DNA from: Rhabdaerophilum sp. SD176
GTDB lineage: Bacteria > Pseudomonadota > Alphaproteobacteria > Rhizobiales > Beijerinckiaceae
Length of the DNA: 64,000 bases
Assembly: GCF_030143245.1 (NCBI RefSeq)
Contig: NZ_JARJNS010000003.1
Span: 372,001-436,000 of the forward strand
Direction: 5' to 3'
Shown here: piece by piece, positions 46,104 to 55,164 of the stretch
Layout: every line of letters begins with the position of its first letter
How positions within the stretch are numbered: position 1 is the first letter of the stretch
Program-made: the position numbers and the translations under genes
The notes under the pieces: model-generated
Databases searched by the model: none
Told to the model about the DNA's origin: nothing
What the model saw: only the letters and a program-made list of their open reading frames with translations

Positions 46104-47891
46104 ATGACCTACCGCGCGCCAGTCGAGGATATCCTGTTTGCCATGCGCCATGTCGCCGGGCTGGAGCAGGGCATCGCCTCGGGTCTCTATGCCGATCTGG
46201 CCGATGGTGTCGCGGAGGCGATCCTCGACGAGGCCGCCAAATTCGCCGAGGGCCGGCTCGCGCCGCTCAACCGCGTCGGGGACAAGGAAATGGCCCGCCT
46301 GGTCGATGGCACCGTCCGTATGCCCGCCGGCTTTGCCGAGGCCTATGCGGATTGGGCCGCCGGCGGCTGGGCCAGCCTTGCGGCCGATCCCGAATATGGC
46401 GGGCAGGGCCTGCCGACCCTGCTCAGCGTCGCCTGCAGCGAGATCTGGAACGCGGCCAACATGGCCTTCGCGCTCAACCCGCTCCTGACGGTCGGCGCGG
46501 TCGAGGCCCTGACCGCGCATGGAACCGAACAGCTCCGGCAGACCTACCTGCCCAAACTCATTGCCGGTGAATGGACCGGTACGATGAACCTGACCGAGCC
46601 GCAGGCCGGCTCGGACCTCAACCTGCTGACCAGTCGCGCCGAGCGTGCGGACGATGGCTCCTACCGGATCTTCGGCCAGAAGATCTTCATCACCTATGGC
46701 GACCACGAGATGACGGAGAATATCATCCATCTCGTCCTCGCCCGCCTGCCGGATGCCCCGGCCGGTACGCGCGGCATCTCGCTGTTCCTCGTGCCGAAAT
46801 TCCTCGTCAACCCGGATGGCAGCCTCGGTGCCCGGAACGACCTGCGCTGCCACGCGCTCGAGCACAAGCTCGGCATCCATGCCTCGCCAACGGCCACGAT
46901 GATTTTCGGCGATGCCGGCGGGGCCATCGGCTATCTGATCGGCGAGGAGAACAAGGGCCTCGCCTGCATGTTCACGATGATGAACAATGCCCGCCTCGGC
47001 GTCGGAGTACAGGGTGTCGCCGTTGCCGACCGCGCCTATCAGCAGGCCCTCTCCTATGCGCGTGACCGCAAGCAGGGCCGCGCCGTCGGGGCGCCGGCCG
47101 CCTCGCCGATCATCGAACATCCCGATATCAAGCGCATGCTGATGGAGATGCGCGCCAAGATCGCTGCCGCCCGCGCCTTGTGCTTTGCCACGGCGTCCGG
47201 GCTCGACCGGCATCACCGGCTGGAAGACGAGGAGGCCCGCCGCATCGCACATGAGGAAGCCTCGATGCTCACCCCGGTGGCCAAGGCCTTCGCGACCGAT
47301 ATCGGGACCGAGGTTGCCTCGCTCGGCGTCCAAATCCATGGCGGCATGGGCTTCGTCGAGGAAACCGGCGCCGCCCAGCACTACCGCGATGCGCGCATCC
47401 TCGCGATCTACGAGGGCACGAATGGCATTCAGGCCATCGATCTTGTGACCCGCAAGCTACCGCTTTCCGAGGGCCAGCGTGTCGCCGCGATGATCGCCGG
47501 CTACCGCGCCTCAGCAGAGCGGGCCCGCGCCTTCAACGATCCCGCGCTCAACGCCATCGGCACGCGGATCGGCCGTGCCGTCGATGCGCTGGAACGCGCC
47601 ACCGGCTTCATGCTCGCGGCTCTGAAGGGCAACCCGAATGCGGCTTTGGCCGGCGCGACCCCCTATCTCCGCCTGTTCGCGCTTGCCGCCGGCGGTGCGT
47701 ATCTCGCCGACGAGGCCATGGCGGCTGCCGCCGCCCGACAGTCCGGCGAGACGGATCCGCGCCATGAAGCACGTATCCGTGATGCCCGCTTCTTCGCTGA
47801 AAATCTCGCCGTCGGTGCCGAGGGCCTCGAAACCACGGTGGTCGAGGGAGCCGAATCGATCACCTCGGCCTTTGCCAGCGCCGCCGAATAG
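46104..47891 (+). CDS. Acyl-CoA dehydrogenase (long form, DmdC/FadE-like)
   Basis: Oxidises an acyl-CoA to the enoyl-CoA, giving electrons to ETF. The 595-residue protein has the FAD/acyl motif MNLTEPQAGSDLNLLTSRA, GQKIFITYGDHEM, HGGMGFVEETGAAQHYRD and the catalytic glutamate region AIYEGTNGIQAIDL. It has the extra C-terminal domain of the roughly 600-residue subfamily that includes 3-methylmercaptopropionyl-CoA dehydrogenase, so the substrate is uncertain. It heads an operon with a crotonase and an SDR. Confidence 0.92.
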   Translation: MTYRAPVEDILFAMRHVAGLEQGIASGLYADLADGVAEAILDEAAKFAEGRLAPLNRVGDKEMARLVDGTVRMPAGFAEAYADWAAGGWASLAADPEYGGQGLPTLLSVACSEIWNAANMAFALNPLLTVGAVEALTAHGTEQLRQTYLPKLIAGEWTGTMNLTEPQAGSDLNLLTSRAERADDGSYRIFGQKIFITYGDHEMTENIIHLVLARLPDAPAGTRGISLFLVPKFLVNPDGSLGARNDLRCHALEHKLGIHASPTATMIFGDAGGAIGYLIGEENKGLACMFTMMNNARLGVGVQGVAVADRAYQQALSYARDRKQGRAVGAPAASPIIEHPDIKRMLMEMRAKIAAARALCFATASGLDRHHRLEDEEARRIAHEEASMLTPVAKAFATDIGTEVASLGVQIHGGMGFVEETGAAQHYRDARILAIYEGTNGIQAIDLVTRKLPLSEGQRVAAMIAGYRASAERARAFNDPALNAIGTRIGRAVDALERATGFMLAALKGNPNAALAGATPYLRLFALAAGGAYLADEAMAAAAARQSGETDPRHEARIRDARFFAENLAVGAEGLETTVVEGAESITSAFASAAE

Positions 47892-47900
47892 GAGCCCGCC

Positions 47901-48653
47901 ATGTCCGAACCTGTGCTCGCGCGCCATGAGGGCGCCGTCCTCGTGCTCACCCTCAACCGGGCCGAGAAAAAGAATGCCCTGACCGGCGCCATGTATACGG
48001 CGCTGACCGAAGCCATCGAATCCGCCAATGCGGATCCCGGGCTTGGTGCGATCCTCATCCTTGGCCAGCCTGGCATCTTCTGTGCGGGCAACGACATCAA
48101 GGATTTCATCGGTTTCGCCATGAGCGGCAGCCTCGGCGGCCCGATCCTCGGCTTCCTGCGCGCGCTGGTCGCCAACCAGAAGCCGCTGGTCGCCGCGGTC
48201 GATGGCGGTGCCATCGGCATCGGCACCACGATGATCCTCCATTGCGACTACGCCCTCGCCTCCGAGCGCGCGATTTTCGCCACGCCCTTCGTCGATCTCG
48301 CGCTCGTGCCGGAAGCCGGATCCAGCCTGATCGTGCCGCAATTGATGGGCCAGCGCCTCGCCTTCGAGATGCTGGTCATGGGCGAGCGCTTCGATGCCGC
48401 CCGCGCCCGCGAGACCGGGCTCGTCAACCGGGTTGTTGCCAGCGGTGATATCGAGACGGAGGCTCTCGCCGTCGCCGCGCGCATTGCCGCCAAGCCGCGC
48501 GAGGCTGTCGCCATTTCGCGGCGGCTGATGCGGGGTGATCCTGAGGCTTTGCTGGCCCGGATTGACGAGGAGGCCGCAGCCTTCGCCCAGCGTCTGGGTT
48601 CGGCCGAGGCGCGCGCCGCCTTCGAGGCCTTCCTGTCCAAACCGAAATCCTGA
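47901..48653 (+). CDS. Enoyl-CoA hydratase/isomerase (crotonase family)
   Basis: A 250-residue crotonase. The oxyanion region is FCAGNDIKDF and DGGAIGIGTTMILHCDYALAS, and an active-site glutamate lies in LALVPEAGSSL. The second glutamate of classical hydratases is not obvious, so isomerase activity is possible. AGGAG precedes the ATG, nine bases after the acyl-CoA dehydrogenase stop. Confidence 0.9.
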   Translation: MSEPVLARHEGAVLVLTLNRAEKKNALTGAMYTALTEAIESANADPGLGAILILGQPGIFCAGNDIKDFIGFAMSGSLGGPILGFLRALVANQKPLVAAVDGGAIGIGTTMILHCDYALASERAIFATPFVDLALVPEAGSSLIVPQLMGQRLAFEMLVMGERFDAARARETGLVNRVVASGDIETEALAVAARIAAKPREAVAISRRLMRGDPEALLARIDEEAAAFAQRLGSAEARAAFEAFLSKPKS

Positions 48654-48667
48654 AAGCGGGGATCGCC

Positions 48668-49558
48668 GTGAAAACCGACGCCATGACCACCACCACCAGC
48701 CTGCAGGGCAAGACCCTCTTCATCACCGGCGCCTCGCGCGGCATCGGCCTCGCCATTGCCCTGCGCGCGGCGGCCGACGGCGCCAACATCGTCGTTGCCG
48801 CCAAGACGGCGGAAGCCCATCCGAAGCTCGAAGGCACGATTTTCACGGCAGCGGAGGAGATCGAGAAGGCCGGCGGCAAGGCGCTGCCGCTCCAGCTCGA
48901 TATCCGCGAGGATGCTGCGGTCGAAGCCGCGATGGCCAAGGCCGCGCAGCATTTCGGCGGCATCGATATCGTCATCAACAATGCCAGCGCCATCAATCTC
49001 GCGCCGGTCGCGGCCCTCGAGATGAAGCGCTTCGACCTGATGCACCAGATCAATGCGCGCGGCACCTATCTCGTGTCCCGCTCGGCCTTGCCCTATCTCG
49101 TCAAGGCGGCGAACCCGCATATTCTCATGCTCTCGCCGCCGCTCGACATGAAGACGAAATGGTTCGCTGGCCATACCGGCTATTCCATGGCGAAGTTCGG
49201 CATGAGCCTCGTTGTGCTCGGCCTTGCCGGGGAAACGCGCGGCAAGATCGGCGTCAACGCGCTCTGGCCGCGCACCACCATCGCGACGGCGGCCGTGAAG
49301 AACATTCTCGGCGGCGATGCGCTGATGCGCTCCAGCCGCTCGCCGGATATCCTCGCCGATGCGGCCCATGTCATCCTCACCAAGGATGCCAGCAGTTTCA
49401 CCGGGAATTTCATCATCGACGATACGTTCCTGGCGGGCGAAGGCGTTACGGATTTCGATCGTTACCGCGTTGATCCGACCCAGCCTCTGGCGCCGGATTT
49501 CTTTGTTCCCGACGATATCCCGCCGCCGGCCGGTGCCACCTATGGCCCGCTGAAATAA
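48668..49558 (+). CDS. Short-chain dehydrogenase/reductase, HSDL2-like
   Basis: A 296-residue SDR with the NAD(P) motif TGASRGIGLAIA, NNAS in VINNASAINL, and catalytic YSMAK (YxxxK). The sequence resembles hydroxysteroid dehydrogenase-like 2 proteins, including the C-terminal PDDIPPPAG-type tail. It is the third gene of the operon and could act on hydroxyacyl-CoA or a related intermediate. The start is GTG at 48668; an ATG five codons later is an alternative. Confidence 0.88.
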   Translation: MKTDAMTTTTSLQGKTLFITGASRGIGLAIALRAAADGANIVVAAKTAEAHPKLEGTIFTAAEEIEKAGGKALPLQLDIREDAAVEAAMAKAAQHFGGIDIVINNASAINLAPVAALEMKRFDLMHQINARGTYLVSRSALPYLVKAANPHILMLSPPLDMKTKWFAGHTGYSMAKFGMSLVVLGLAGETRGKIGVNALWPRTTIATAAVKNILGGDALMRSSRSPDILADAAHVILTKDASSFTGNFIIDDTFLAGEGVTDFDRYRVDPTQPLAPDFFVPDDIPPPAGATYGPLK

Positions 49559-49645
49559 GCGGGAAAGCGGCACGATTCCCCCTTGCCTCCAGCGCCCGGA
49601 TCGGCTGGATAGCGGCAGAAACGGCAGCGTGAGGCGGGGGCCGGC

Positions 49646-50659
49646 ATGATCATCATCCATCTCCCGCAGGGAGCTGAAACCGACCCGGTGCGTCGTCGCG
49701 AGGAGCGTTGCAGCTTCGAGCGTCGCGCGCTTGGGACGGGTGATCCCGTGCCGTCGGAAGCCATCTGGATCGACATGGTCGAGCCGACGCGCGAGGAGGA
49801 TCGCCGGGTTGAACTGGCGCTCGGCATCGAGATCCCGACGCGGGAGGAAACCCGCAACATCGAGCCCTCCGAGGTGCTCTATGTGGAAAACGGGGTGCGG
49901 TACATGTCGGCGCGCATCCTCTGCCAGTCCGGCACGGAAAGCCCGACCCTCGCGCCGATCTCCTTCATCCTGAAGGATCATACGCTCGTTACGGTCCGCT
50001 ATGACGAGCCGCGCTCGTTCCAGATGTTCATCAACCGGATGGCTCGGCCCGGCGCCGGCACCCCATCCGGCGATCACATGCTCATCGCGCTGTTCGAGAC
50101 CGTGATCGACCGCGCGGCAGAGATCCTCCGCCTGACCGGCGAGCGGATCGACGAGGCCTCCTCCGCCGTGTTTGACGCCAATACCGCCAGGCGTGCCGAC
50201 GTCGAGACCTTCCGCAAGACGCTCAACACGATGGGGATGGAAGGAAACCGGATCTCGAAAGTCCGGGAAAGCCTTGTCTCGATCGAGCGCATGCTTCTTT
50301 TCCTCAGCGCAAATACCGCCGGCGCGACCTTGCCGGATGATTTGCGGGCCGATGTAAGGACGACTCTGCGCGACCTGCAATCGCTTGAGGACCACGCCAC
50401 GTTCCTCTCCCAGAAAATCCAGTTCCTGCTCGATGCCGTGCTGGGCCTTGTCAGCCTCGAGCAGAACAAGATCATCAAGATCTTTTCGGTGGCGGCCGTG
50501 GTCTTCCTGCCGCCGACGCTGATCGCGTCGTCCTATGGCATGAACTTCAAGAATATGCCTGAGCTTGAATGGCAGTTCGGCTATCCGATGGCCCTCGGCC
50601 TGATGGTCCTCTCGGCTGTCTGCACCTATTTCTTCTTCAAGATCAAACGCTGGCTGTGA
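49646..50659 (+). CDS. corA: CorA-family magnesium/divalent cation transporter
   Basis: A 337-residue channel. It has a large N-terminal cytoplasmic domain, a long helix, and two C-terminal membrane helices (IFSVAAVVFLPPTLIASSYGMNF and YPMALGLMVLSAVCTYFFF). The selectivity motif YGMNF lies between them. The C-terminus is the basic KIKRWL. Confidence 0.95.
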   Translation: MIIIHLPQGAETDPVRRREERCSFERRALGTGDPVPSEAIWIDMVEPTREEDRRVELALGIEIPTREETRNIEPSEVLYVENGVRYMSARILCQSGTESPTLAPISFILKDHTLVTVRYDEPRSFQMFINRMARPGAGTPSGDHMLIALFETVIDRAAEILRLTGERIDEASSAVFDANTARRADVETFRKTLNTMGMEGNRISKVRESLVSIERMLLFLSANTAGATLPDDLRADVRTTLRDLQSLEDHATFLSQKIQFLLDAVLGLVSLEQNKIIKIFSVAAVVFLPPTLIASSYGMNFKNMPELEWQFGYPMALGLMVLSAVCTYFFFKIKRWL

Positions 50660-50669
50660 GCGCGGTGCC

Positions 50670-51317
50670 ATGTGTGGCCGCTTCGCCCTGACGCTGCCGC
50701 CGGAAGCCGTCCGGGCCTATTTCGGCTATCGGGACCAGCCGAATTTCCCGCCCCGCACCGATATCCGCCCCACCCAGCCGGTGGCGATCCTCCGGCTCGA
50801 ACAGGGGGAGCGGCGCTTCGCCCTCGTGCGCTGGGGCTTTATTCCCGGCTTCGTCAAGGACGAGAAGGATTTCCCGCTTTTGATCAACGCACGCGGCGAG
50901 ACGGCCTTCGAGAAGCCCTCTTTCCGCAACGCCATCCGCCGCCGGCGCTGCGTCTTCCTCGCGGATGCCTTCTACGAATGGCACAAGCTGGACGAGAAGG
51001 GGCGGAAGAAGCAGCCCTATCTCATCCGCCGGCCTATGCAGGGCCCGCTCGCCCTTGGCGGCATCTGGGAAAGCTGGCAGAGCCCCAACGGTTCCGAACT
51101 GGAGACGGCCGCCATCCTCACCATCTCGGCCAATGCCACCATCGCGGCGATTCACGAACGGATGCCGGTCATTCTTGAACCCGCCGCGTTCGAATCCTGG
51201 CTCTCGGCCGAAACGCCGCGCGAGGCTGTGGAAGCCATGATGCGGCCGCTGGCCGATGACGCGCTGGAACTGGTACCGATCACGAAGGTCGGCGCGGACG
51301 AGCCGGGCTTGCTGTAG
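50670..51317 (+). CDS. SOS response-associated peptidase (SRAP/HMCES/YedK family)
   Basis: A 215-residue protein that by family knowledge crosslinks to abasic sites in single-stranded DNA through Cys2. It has MCGRFAL at the start, RWGFIPGF, LINARGETA, the glutamate in FYEWH, and the HERMPVIL histidine. No SOS box is visible upstream. It follows corA by ten bases. Confidence 0.95.
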   Translation: MCGRFALTLPPEAVRAYFGYRDQPNFPPRTDIRPTQPVAILRLEQGERRFALVRWGFIPGFVKDEKDFPLLINARGETAFEKPSFRNAIRRRRCVFLADAFYEWHKLDEKGRKKQPYLIRRPMQGPLALGGIWESWQSPNGSELETAAILTISANATIAAIHERMPVILEPAAFESWLSAETPREAVEAMMRPLADDALELVPITKVGADEPGLL

Positions 51318-51365
51318 ATCGAAGGGCAGAACCTGCCGAGTGGACCGGACACCTGGAGGGACGCC

Positions 51366-51563
51366 ATGACCGATCAAGTCCTGATCATTCTCGCTTGTTC
51401 AGGCCTCGGCATCATCCTGATCTGGGCGCTAAGCAGGCCGCGGCGCGAAAAGGATCGCCGCGACCGCCGCGACAGCGGCAGCAGCAGCGGCGGAGAAGCC
51501 GGAGGGCATACCGGGCTGGGCACTGATTCCGGCGATGGCGGCGGCGACGGTGGCGGGGATTGA
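51366..51563 (+). CDS. Small single-pass membrane protein
   Basis: A 65-residue protein with one N-terminal membrane helix (QVLIILACSGLGIILIWAL), a strongly basic stretch (RPRREKDRRDRR) and a Ser/Gly/Asp-rich tail. A good ribosome binding site (CTGGAGGGA) lies before the ATG, which supports its being real. I do not recognise it. Confidence 0.6.
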   Translation: MTDQVLIILACSGLGIILIWALSRPRREKDRRDRRDSGSSSGGEAGGHTGLGTDSGDGGGDGGGD

Positions 51564-51571
51564 CCCGCCCG

Positions 51572-52822
51572 TTACCGCGTGAAGCCTGCCACCAGCTCCA
51601 CATGCGGCGAATGCCGGAACTGGTCGACGGGGGTGACGCCGGTCAGCCGGAATCCTGCCGCGACCAGCACCTGCGCATCGCGGGCGAAGCTCTCCGGATC
51701 GCAGGAGACATAGGCCACCCGACCGATCCGGGACTTGGCGATCTCGCGGATCTGGGCCTCGGCACCCTGCCGGGGCGGATCGAGCAGCACCGCATCGAAG
51801 GGCTTCAGCTCCGGCGCGAAGAGCGGCCGGCGGAACAGGTCCCGCGCTTCCGCCACGGCGGGCTTGCCACCGGGATTGGCCCGGATCGAGCGCTGGAAGG
51901 CCTCGATGGCGGGTCGGTCGGAATCGAAGGCGGTCACTTTCATCTTCCGGGCCAGTCGCAGGCCGAACGGGCCCAGCCCGCAGAACAGCTCCGCCAGATG
52001 CTTCGTACCCACGAGAATGCCGCCGGCAAGACCCGCCAGCTTGGCCTCGGCCTCGGCCGTTGCCTGCAGGAACGATCCTGGCGGCACGAACAATGTCATG
52101 CCGGGCTGGTCGACCATCGCCACGCGGGGCGGGCGCGGCTCGATCAGCCTCTCGCCATGCAGGGTCAACCGCGCAAGCCCGGTTTCCATGGCAAGGCCGA
52201 CCAGCTTCTGGCGCAAGGCCTCTGGCAGCGGACCGGAGCCGCGCAGGTCGAGGTCCAGCCCGTCAAGGCTGGCTGTGGCCTGCAGATCCAGCGGCTTGTT
52301 GAAGCCGCGCAGGACATGGCCGATCCGCCGGGCAAGGTCGGGCACCGGCGCAAGCGCTGGCACCAGCAACGGGCAGGCATCGAGATCGACCAGCTGGTGG
52401 CTCCGCGCCTTCATGAAGCCGGCAAGAATGGCGATGCCATCCGGCCCTTCGTTGCGGCGGATATGCAGTGTCACGCGGCGCCGGCCGGCGCCATGCGCAT
52501 CCCGCGTCGGGGCGATCGCTGTCTCGATCCGCACGCGCTCCAGCGCATGGCGGATGCGCTCGCGCTTCCAGAGCGCAACCGGCTCCGGCGACCAATGCTG
52601 GAGGGCACAGCCGCCGCACTGGCCGAAATGCCGGCAATGCGGAGCCACCCGTTCCGGGCTGGACGGATCGAGCGACAATATGTCGGCGCGGCCTTCCCCC
52701 ACCATCGCACGGACCGACTCGCCCGGCAGGGCATAGGGCAGCGGATAGCTCACGCCCTCATGCACGGCGATGCCATCGCCGCGATTGCCGATCCGTTCCA
52801 CGACAAGGCGGGCTTCCTTCAT
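51572..52822 (-). CDS. TrmA/RlmD-family RNA uracil methyltransferase
   Basis: A 416-residue SAM-dependent RNA methyltransferase. It has a TRAM-like N-terminus (VERIGNRGDGIAVHEG) and Fe-S cysteines in CRHFGQCGGCALQHW. The SAM region is AELFCGLGPFGLRLA, followed by LDPPRQGAE and catalytic Cys in YVSCDPESFARD. Family members make m5U in 23S rRNA or tRNA; the exact site is not decidable. It overlaps the tlyA stop by four bases. Confidence 0.91.
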   Translation of the reverse strand: MKEARLVVERIGNRGDGIAVHEGVSYPLPYALPGESVRAMVGEGRADILSLDPSSPERVAPHCRHFGQCGGCALQHWSPEPVALWKRERIRHALERVRIETAIAPTRDAHGAGRRRVTLHIRRNEGPDGIAILAGFMKARSHQLVDLDACPLLVPALAPVPDLARRIGHVLRGFNKPLDLQATASLDGLDLDLRGSGPLPEALRQKLVGLAMETGLARLTLHGERLIEPRPPRVAMVDQPGMTLFVPPGSFLQATAEAEAKLAGLAGGILVGTKHLAELFCGLGPFGLRLARKMKVTAFDSDRPAIEAFQRSIRANPGGKPAVAEARDLFRRPLFAPELKPFDAVLLDPPRQGAEAQIREIAKSRIGRVAYVSCDPESFARDAQVLVAAGFRLTGVTPVDQFRHSPHVELVAGFTR

Positions 52823-53550
52823 GGCGATTTCCGTCCGATCAGCAGGAATTCCTGATTCCCGTCGCCGCCGGTGATCGGCGAGGGCAGCATGGCGAGCACC
52901 TCGATGCCGAGCCCGGTCAGGGCGGCTTCAACCTCGTCCAGCACGCGCCGATGCACCGCGGGATCGCGAATCACGCCATGCTTGCCCGCGCCGGGGCCCG
53001 CCTCGAATTGCGGCTTGACCAGCACGATCAGGCCGCCACCCGGCCGGAGTCGCCCCAGCCCGGCGGGAATCGCCTTGGCCAGCCCGATGAAGGACAGGTC
53101 GGCCACCAGCAGGTCGACCGGTTCGGGAATCTCGGCCTCGCTCACCTGCCGTGCATCCAGCCCTTCGAGATTGACGACGCGGGGATCGGCAGCCAGCTGC
53201 GGATGCAACTGCCCATGGCCGACATCAACGGCATAGACGCGGCGCGCGCCCCGTTGGAGCAGCAGGTCGGTGAAGCCGCCGGTCGAGGCGCCGAGGTCAA
53301 GCGCGACATGCCCTGCCGGATCGAAGGGGGCGGCATCAAGCGCGGCGCGGAGTTTCTCTCCGGCGCGGGATACGGTAGCAAAGGGGCGCTCGGCGGAAAG
53401 GCTGACCGAGCTCTCGAAAAGCCGGGAGGGTTTGTCGACGCGCTTTCCATCCGCGACCACCAGCCCGGCCTCGATTGCCGCGCGGGCCAGGCTGCGGGTG
53501 GCAAAAAATCCCTTTTCAACAAGCAAATGATCGATCCGCTGCCGGGCCAT
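52819..53550 (-). CDS. tlyA: TlyA-family rRNA methyltransferase
   Basis: A 243-residue protein with an N-terminal S4 RNA-binding domain (MARQRIDHLLVEKGFFATRSLARAAIEAG). An FtsJ-type SAM domain follows (LDLGASTGGFTDLLLQRGA, DLLVADLSFIGLAKA, VKPQFE). By family knowledge it 2'-O-methylates rRNA cytidine. It is translationally coupled to the next RNA methyltransferase gene. The ATG at 53550 is chosen because the S4 domain begins there. Confidence 0.92.
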   Translation of the reverse strand: MARQRIDHLLVEKGFFATRSLARAAIEAGLVVADGKRVDKPSRLFESSVSLSAERPFATVSRAGEKLRAALDAAPFDPAGHVALDLGASTGGFTDLLLQRGARRVYAVDVGHGQLHPQLAADPRVVNLEGLDARQVSEAEIPEPVDLLVADLSFIGLAKAIPAGLGRLRPGGGLIVLVKPQFEAGPGAGKHGVIRDPAVHRRVLDEVEAALTGLGIEVLAMLPSPITGGDGNQEFLLIGRKSP

Positions 53551-53669
53551 GAAAAAACGTCGCCTCGTTCGGCATCCGGTATGCGGCGCCATGGGTAACA
53601 GGACAAGGGAATTCGGGAACGGCCCTCCGCTGCCCTCGAATTCTCCGGTCAATTTTCTGGAGAGACACA

Positions 53670-54404
53670 ATGAATTCGACCCTTTCTCGCCGCCTTTTCC
53701 TTGCTGGCTCCGCTGTCGCGCTCACGCTGCCGGCCACGCATCGCGTCTATGCCCAGGCCGCCACGCCACCGGCCGGGCCTTTCGCCACGCCGAAGCTCGG
53801 CTATGCCTACAACGCGCTTGAGCCGCATATCGATGCGATGACGATGGAGATCCATTCGCAGCGCCATCACGGCGCCTTCATCACCAACCTCAACAACTTC
53901 GCCAAGGATCACGCGATGATCGGCAAGACCCCGGTCAGCCAGCTTCTGGCGAAGTGGCAGGAACTGCCGGAAGCCATCCGCATGGGCGCCAAGAACAGCC
54001 TCGGCGGCCATGCCAACCACACGATGTTCTGGGAAATCATGACGCCGGGCGGCGCCAAGGAACCGATGGGTGACCTGAAGGCTGCGATCGACCGTGATCT
54101 CGGCGGCTTCGACAAGCTCAAGGCCGATTTCAACGGCGCGGGTGGCCGCCTCTTCGGCTCGGGCTGGGTCTTCGTGACCGTCAACAAGGACGGCAAGCTC
54201 GCCCTCGCCTCGAAGCCGGGCCAGGACAACCCGATGATGGACGGGCTGATGCCGCTCTTCGGCAATGATGTCTGGGAACATGCCTATTACCTGAAGTACC
54301 AGAACCGCCGTGCCGACTATCTCAACACGTGGTGGAATGTCGCCAACTGGACCAAGATCGGCGAGCGTTATGCCGCCGCCAAGGCCGGCAAGCTGGCGAT
54401 CTGA
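53670..54404 (+). CDS. sodB: Exported Fe/Mn superoxide dismutase
   Basis: A 244-residue SOD with a twin-arginine-like signal (SRRLFLAGSAVALTLPATHRVYA), so it should act in the periplasm. Metal ligands are histidines in EIHSQRHHGAF and GGHANHTMFW, and Asp and His in DVWEHAYYLKYQN. The GGH sequence and the GQDNP glutamine favour Mn or cambialistic use over Fe. GGAGAGA lies just before the ATG. Confidence 0.92.
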   Translation: MNSTLSRRLFLAGSAVALTLPATHRVYAQAATPPAGPFATPKLGYAYNALEPHIDAMTMEIHSQRHHGAFITNLNNFAKDHAMIGKTPVSQLLAKWQELPEAIRMGAKNSLGGHANHTMFWEIMTPGGAKEPMGDLKAAIDRDLGGFDKLKADFNGAGGRLFGSGWVFVTVNKDGKLALASKPGQDNPMMDGLMPLFGNDVWEHAYYLKYQNRRADYLNTWWNVANWTKIGERYAAAKAGKLAI

Positions 54405-54413
54405 GGCGCCTTC

Positions 54414-54438
54414 AGGGCCTGCCCGCCGGGCAGGCCCT
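54414..54438. terminator. Bidirectional terminator between sod and the DUF2161 gene
   Basis: An 11-bp perfect stem (54414-54424 with 54428-54438) has a GCC loop. It lies 10 bases after the sod stop and reaches the stop of the convergent DUF2161 gene. ATTCCTG follows on the plus strand. Confidence 0.65.
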
Positions 54439-55117
54439 ATTCCTGACGTGCCGGGCCGGGGCTCCCCAAGGCCGCGACCGCCTCGGCAAACTGGTCAAGC
54501 GCCCCGAGCCCCTTCGGCGTCAGGCCATAGACGCCCCGGCTCTCGCGCTGGAACCAGCCATAGACATCATCCTGCAGGATCGCCGCTGCCCGCGTAACGC
54601 CGGTTTGCTTGCGCAGGCTGGCCACCTTGGTTGCGCCTGCCCCGGCCAACAGCGCGGCGATCCGCAGCGCATCCTGCCGGTAGGCCGTCATGCGCGGCCG
54701 GCGGGTGCTTCCGCCGATATTCGGATCGCCGACGCGATGGGCGAATTCCTTCAGCAGCAGCGTCGTGCGCCGAGCGTTGCGCCGCGGCTGGTAGGGCAGG
54801 GGGTCGGCCAAGGGCTCGACGAAATCGCCCGTGACCACCAGCACACCGAGGCCAAGCCGCTTGCACAGCTTCACGATATCGCCCTTCTGGCGCCGCTTCG
54901 GTGGGCCGAAGGCGAGATAGACGGCATCACTCATGGCCTGCCGGTCGACGCCCTGCAGCAAAAGCGGCAGCGAGAAGCCTGTCTTCATCTCGACAATGAC
55001 GGGCGCCTCGTCACCGCGCACCGCGACAATATCGCAATCGCGGACCTCGCCTTTCACGGCATAGCCCTGCCGCTCGAGAAACAGCTTGATCGGTCGGTAG
55101 AGATCGGTTTCGGCCAT
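54437..55117 (-). CDS. DUF2161-type putative PD-(D/E)XK protein
   Basis: A 226-residue protein. Near the N-terminus is a nuclease-like core, CDIVAVRG followed by PVIVEMKTGF (Asp, then ExK), as in the PD-(D/E)XK fold. The later part has basic stretches (RRNARRTT, STRRPRMTAYRQDALRIA) and a winged-helix-like end. DUF2161 proteins are often annotated as phosphodiesterases; no substrate is known. Confidence 0.78.
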   Translation of the reverse strand: MAETDLYRPIKLFLERQGYAVKGEVRDCDIVAVRGDEAPVIVEMKTGFSLPLLLQGVDRQAMSDAVYLAFGPPKRRQKGDIVKLCKRLGLGVLVVTGDFVEPLADPLPYQPRRNARRTTLLLKEFAHRVGDPNIGGSTRRPRMTAYRQDALRIAALLAGAGATKVASLRKQTGVTRAAAILQDDVYGWFQRESRGVYGLTPKGLGALDQFAEAVAALGSPGPARQE

Positions 55118-55164
55118 GACTCATGGCCTAACCCGTTGCGCTGATTCGAGAAAGCCGGCCGATC

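Noticed and set aside
48248-50671. Minus-strand frame of 807 codons opposite the crotonase, SDR and corA
   Set aside because: Antisense to three recognised genes and without any domain.
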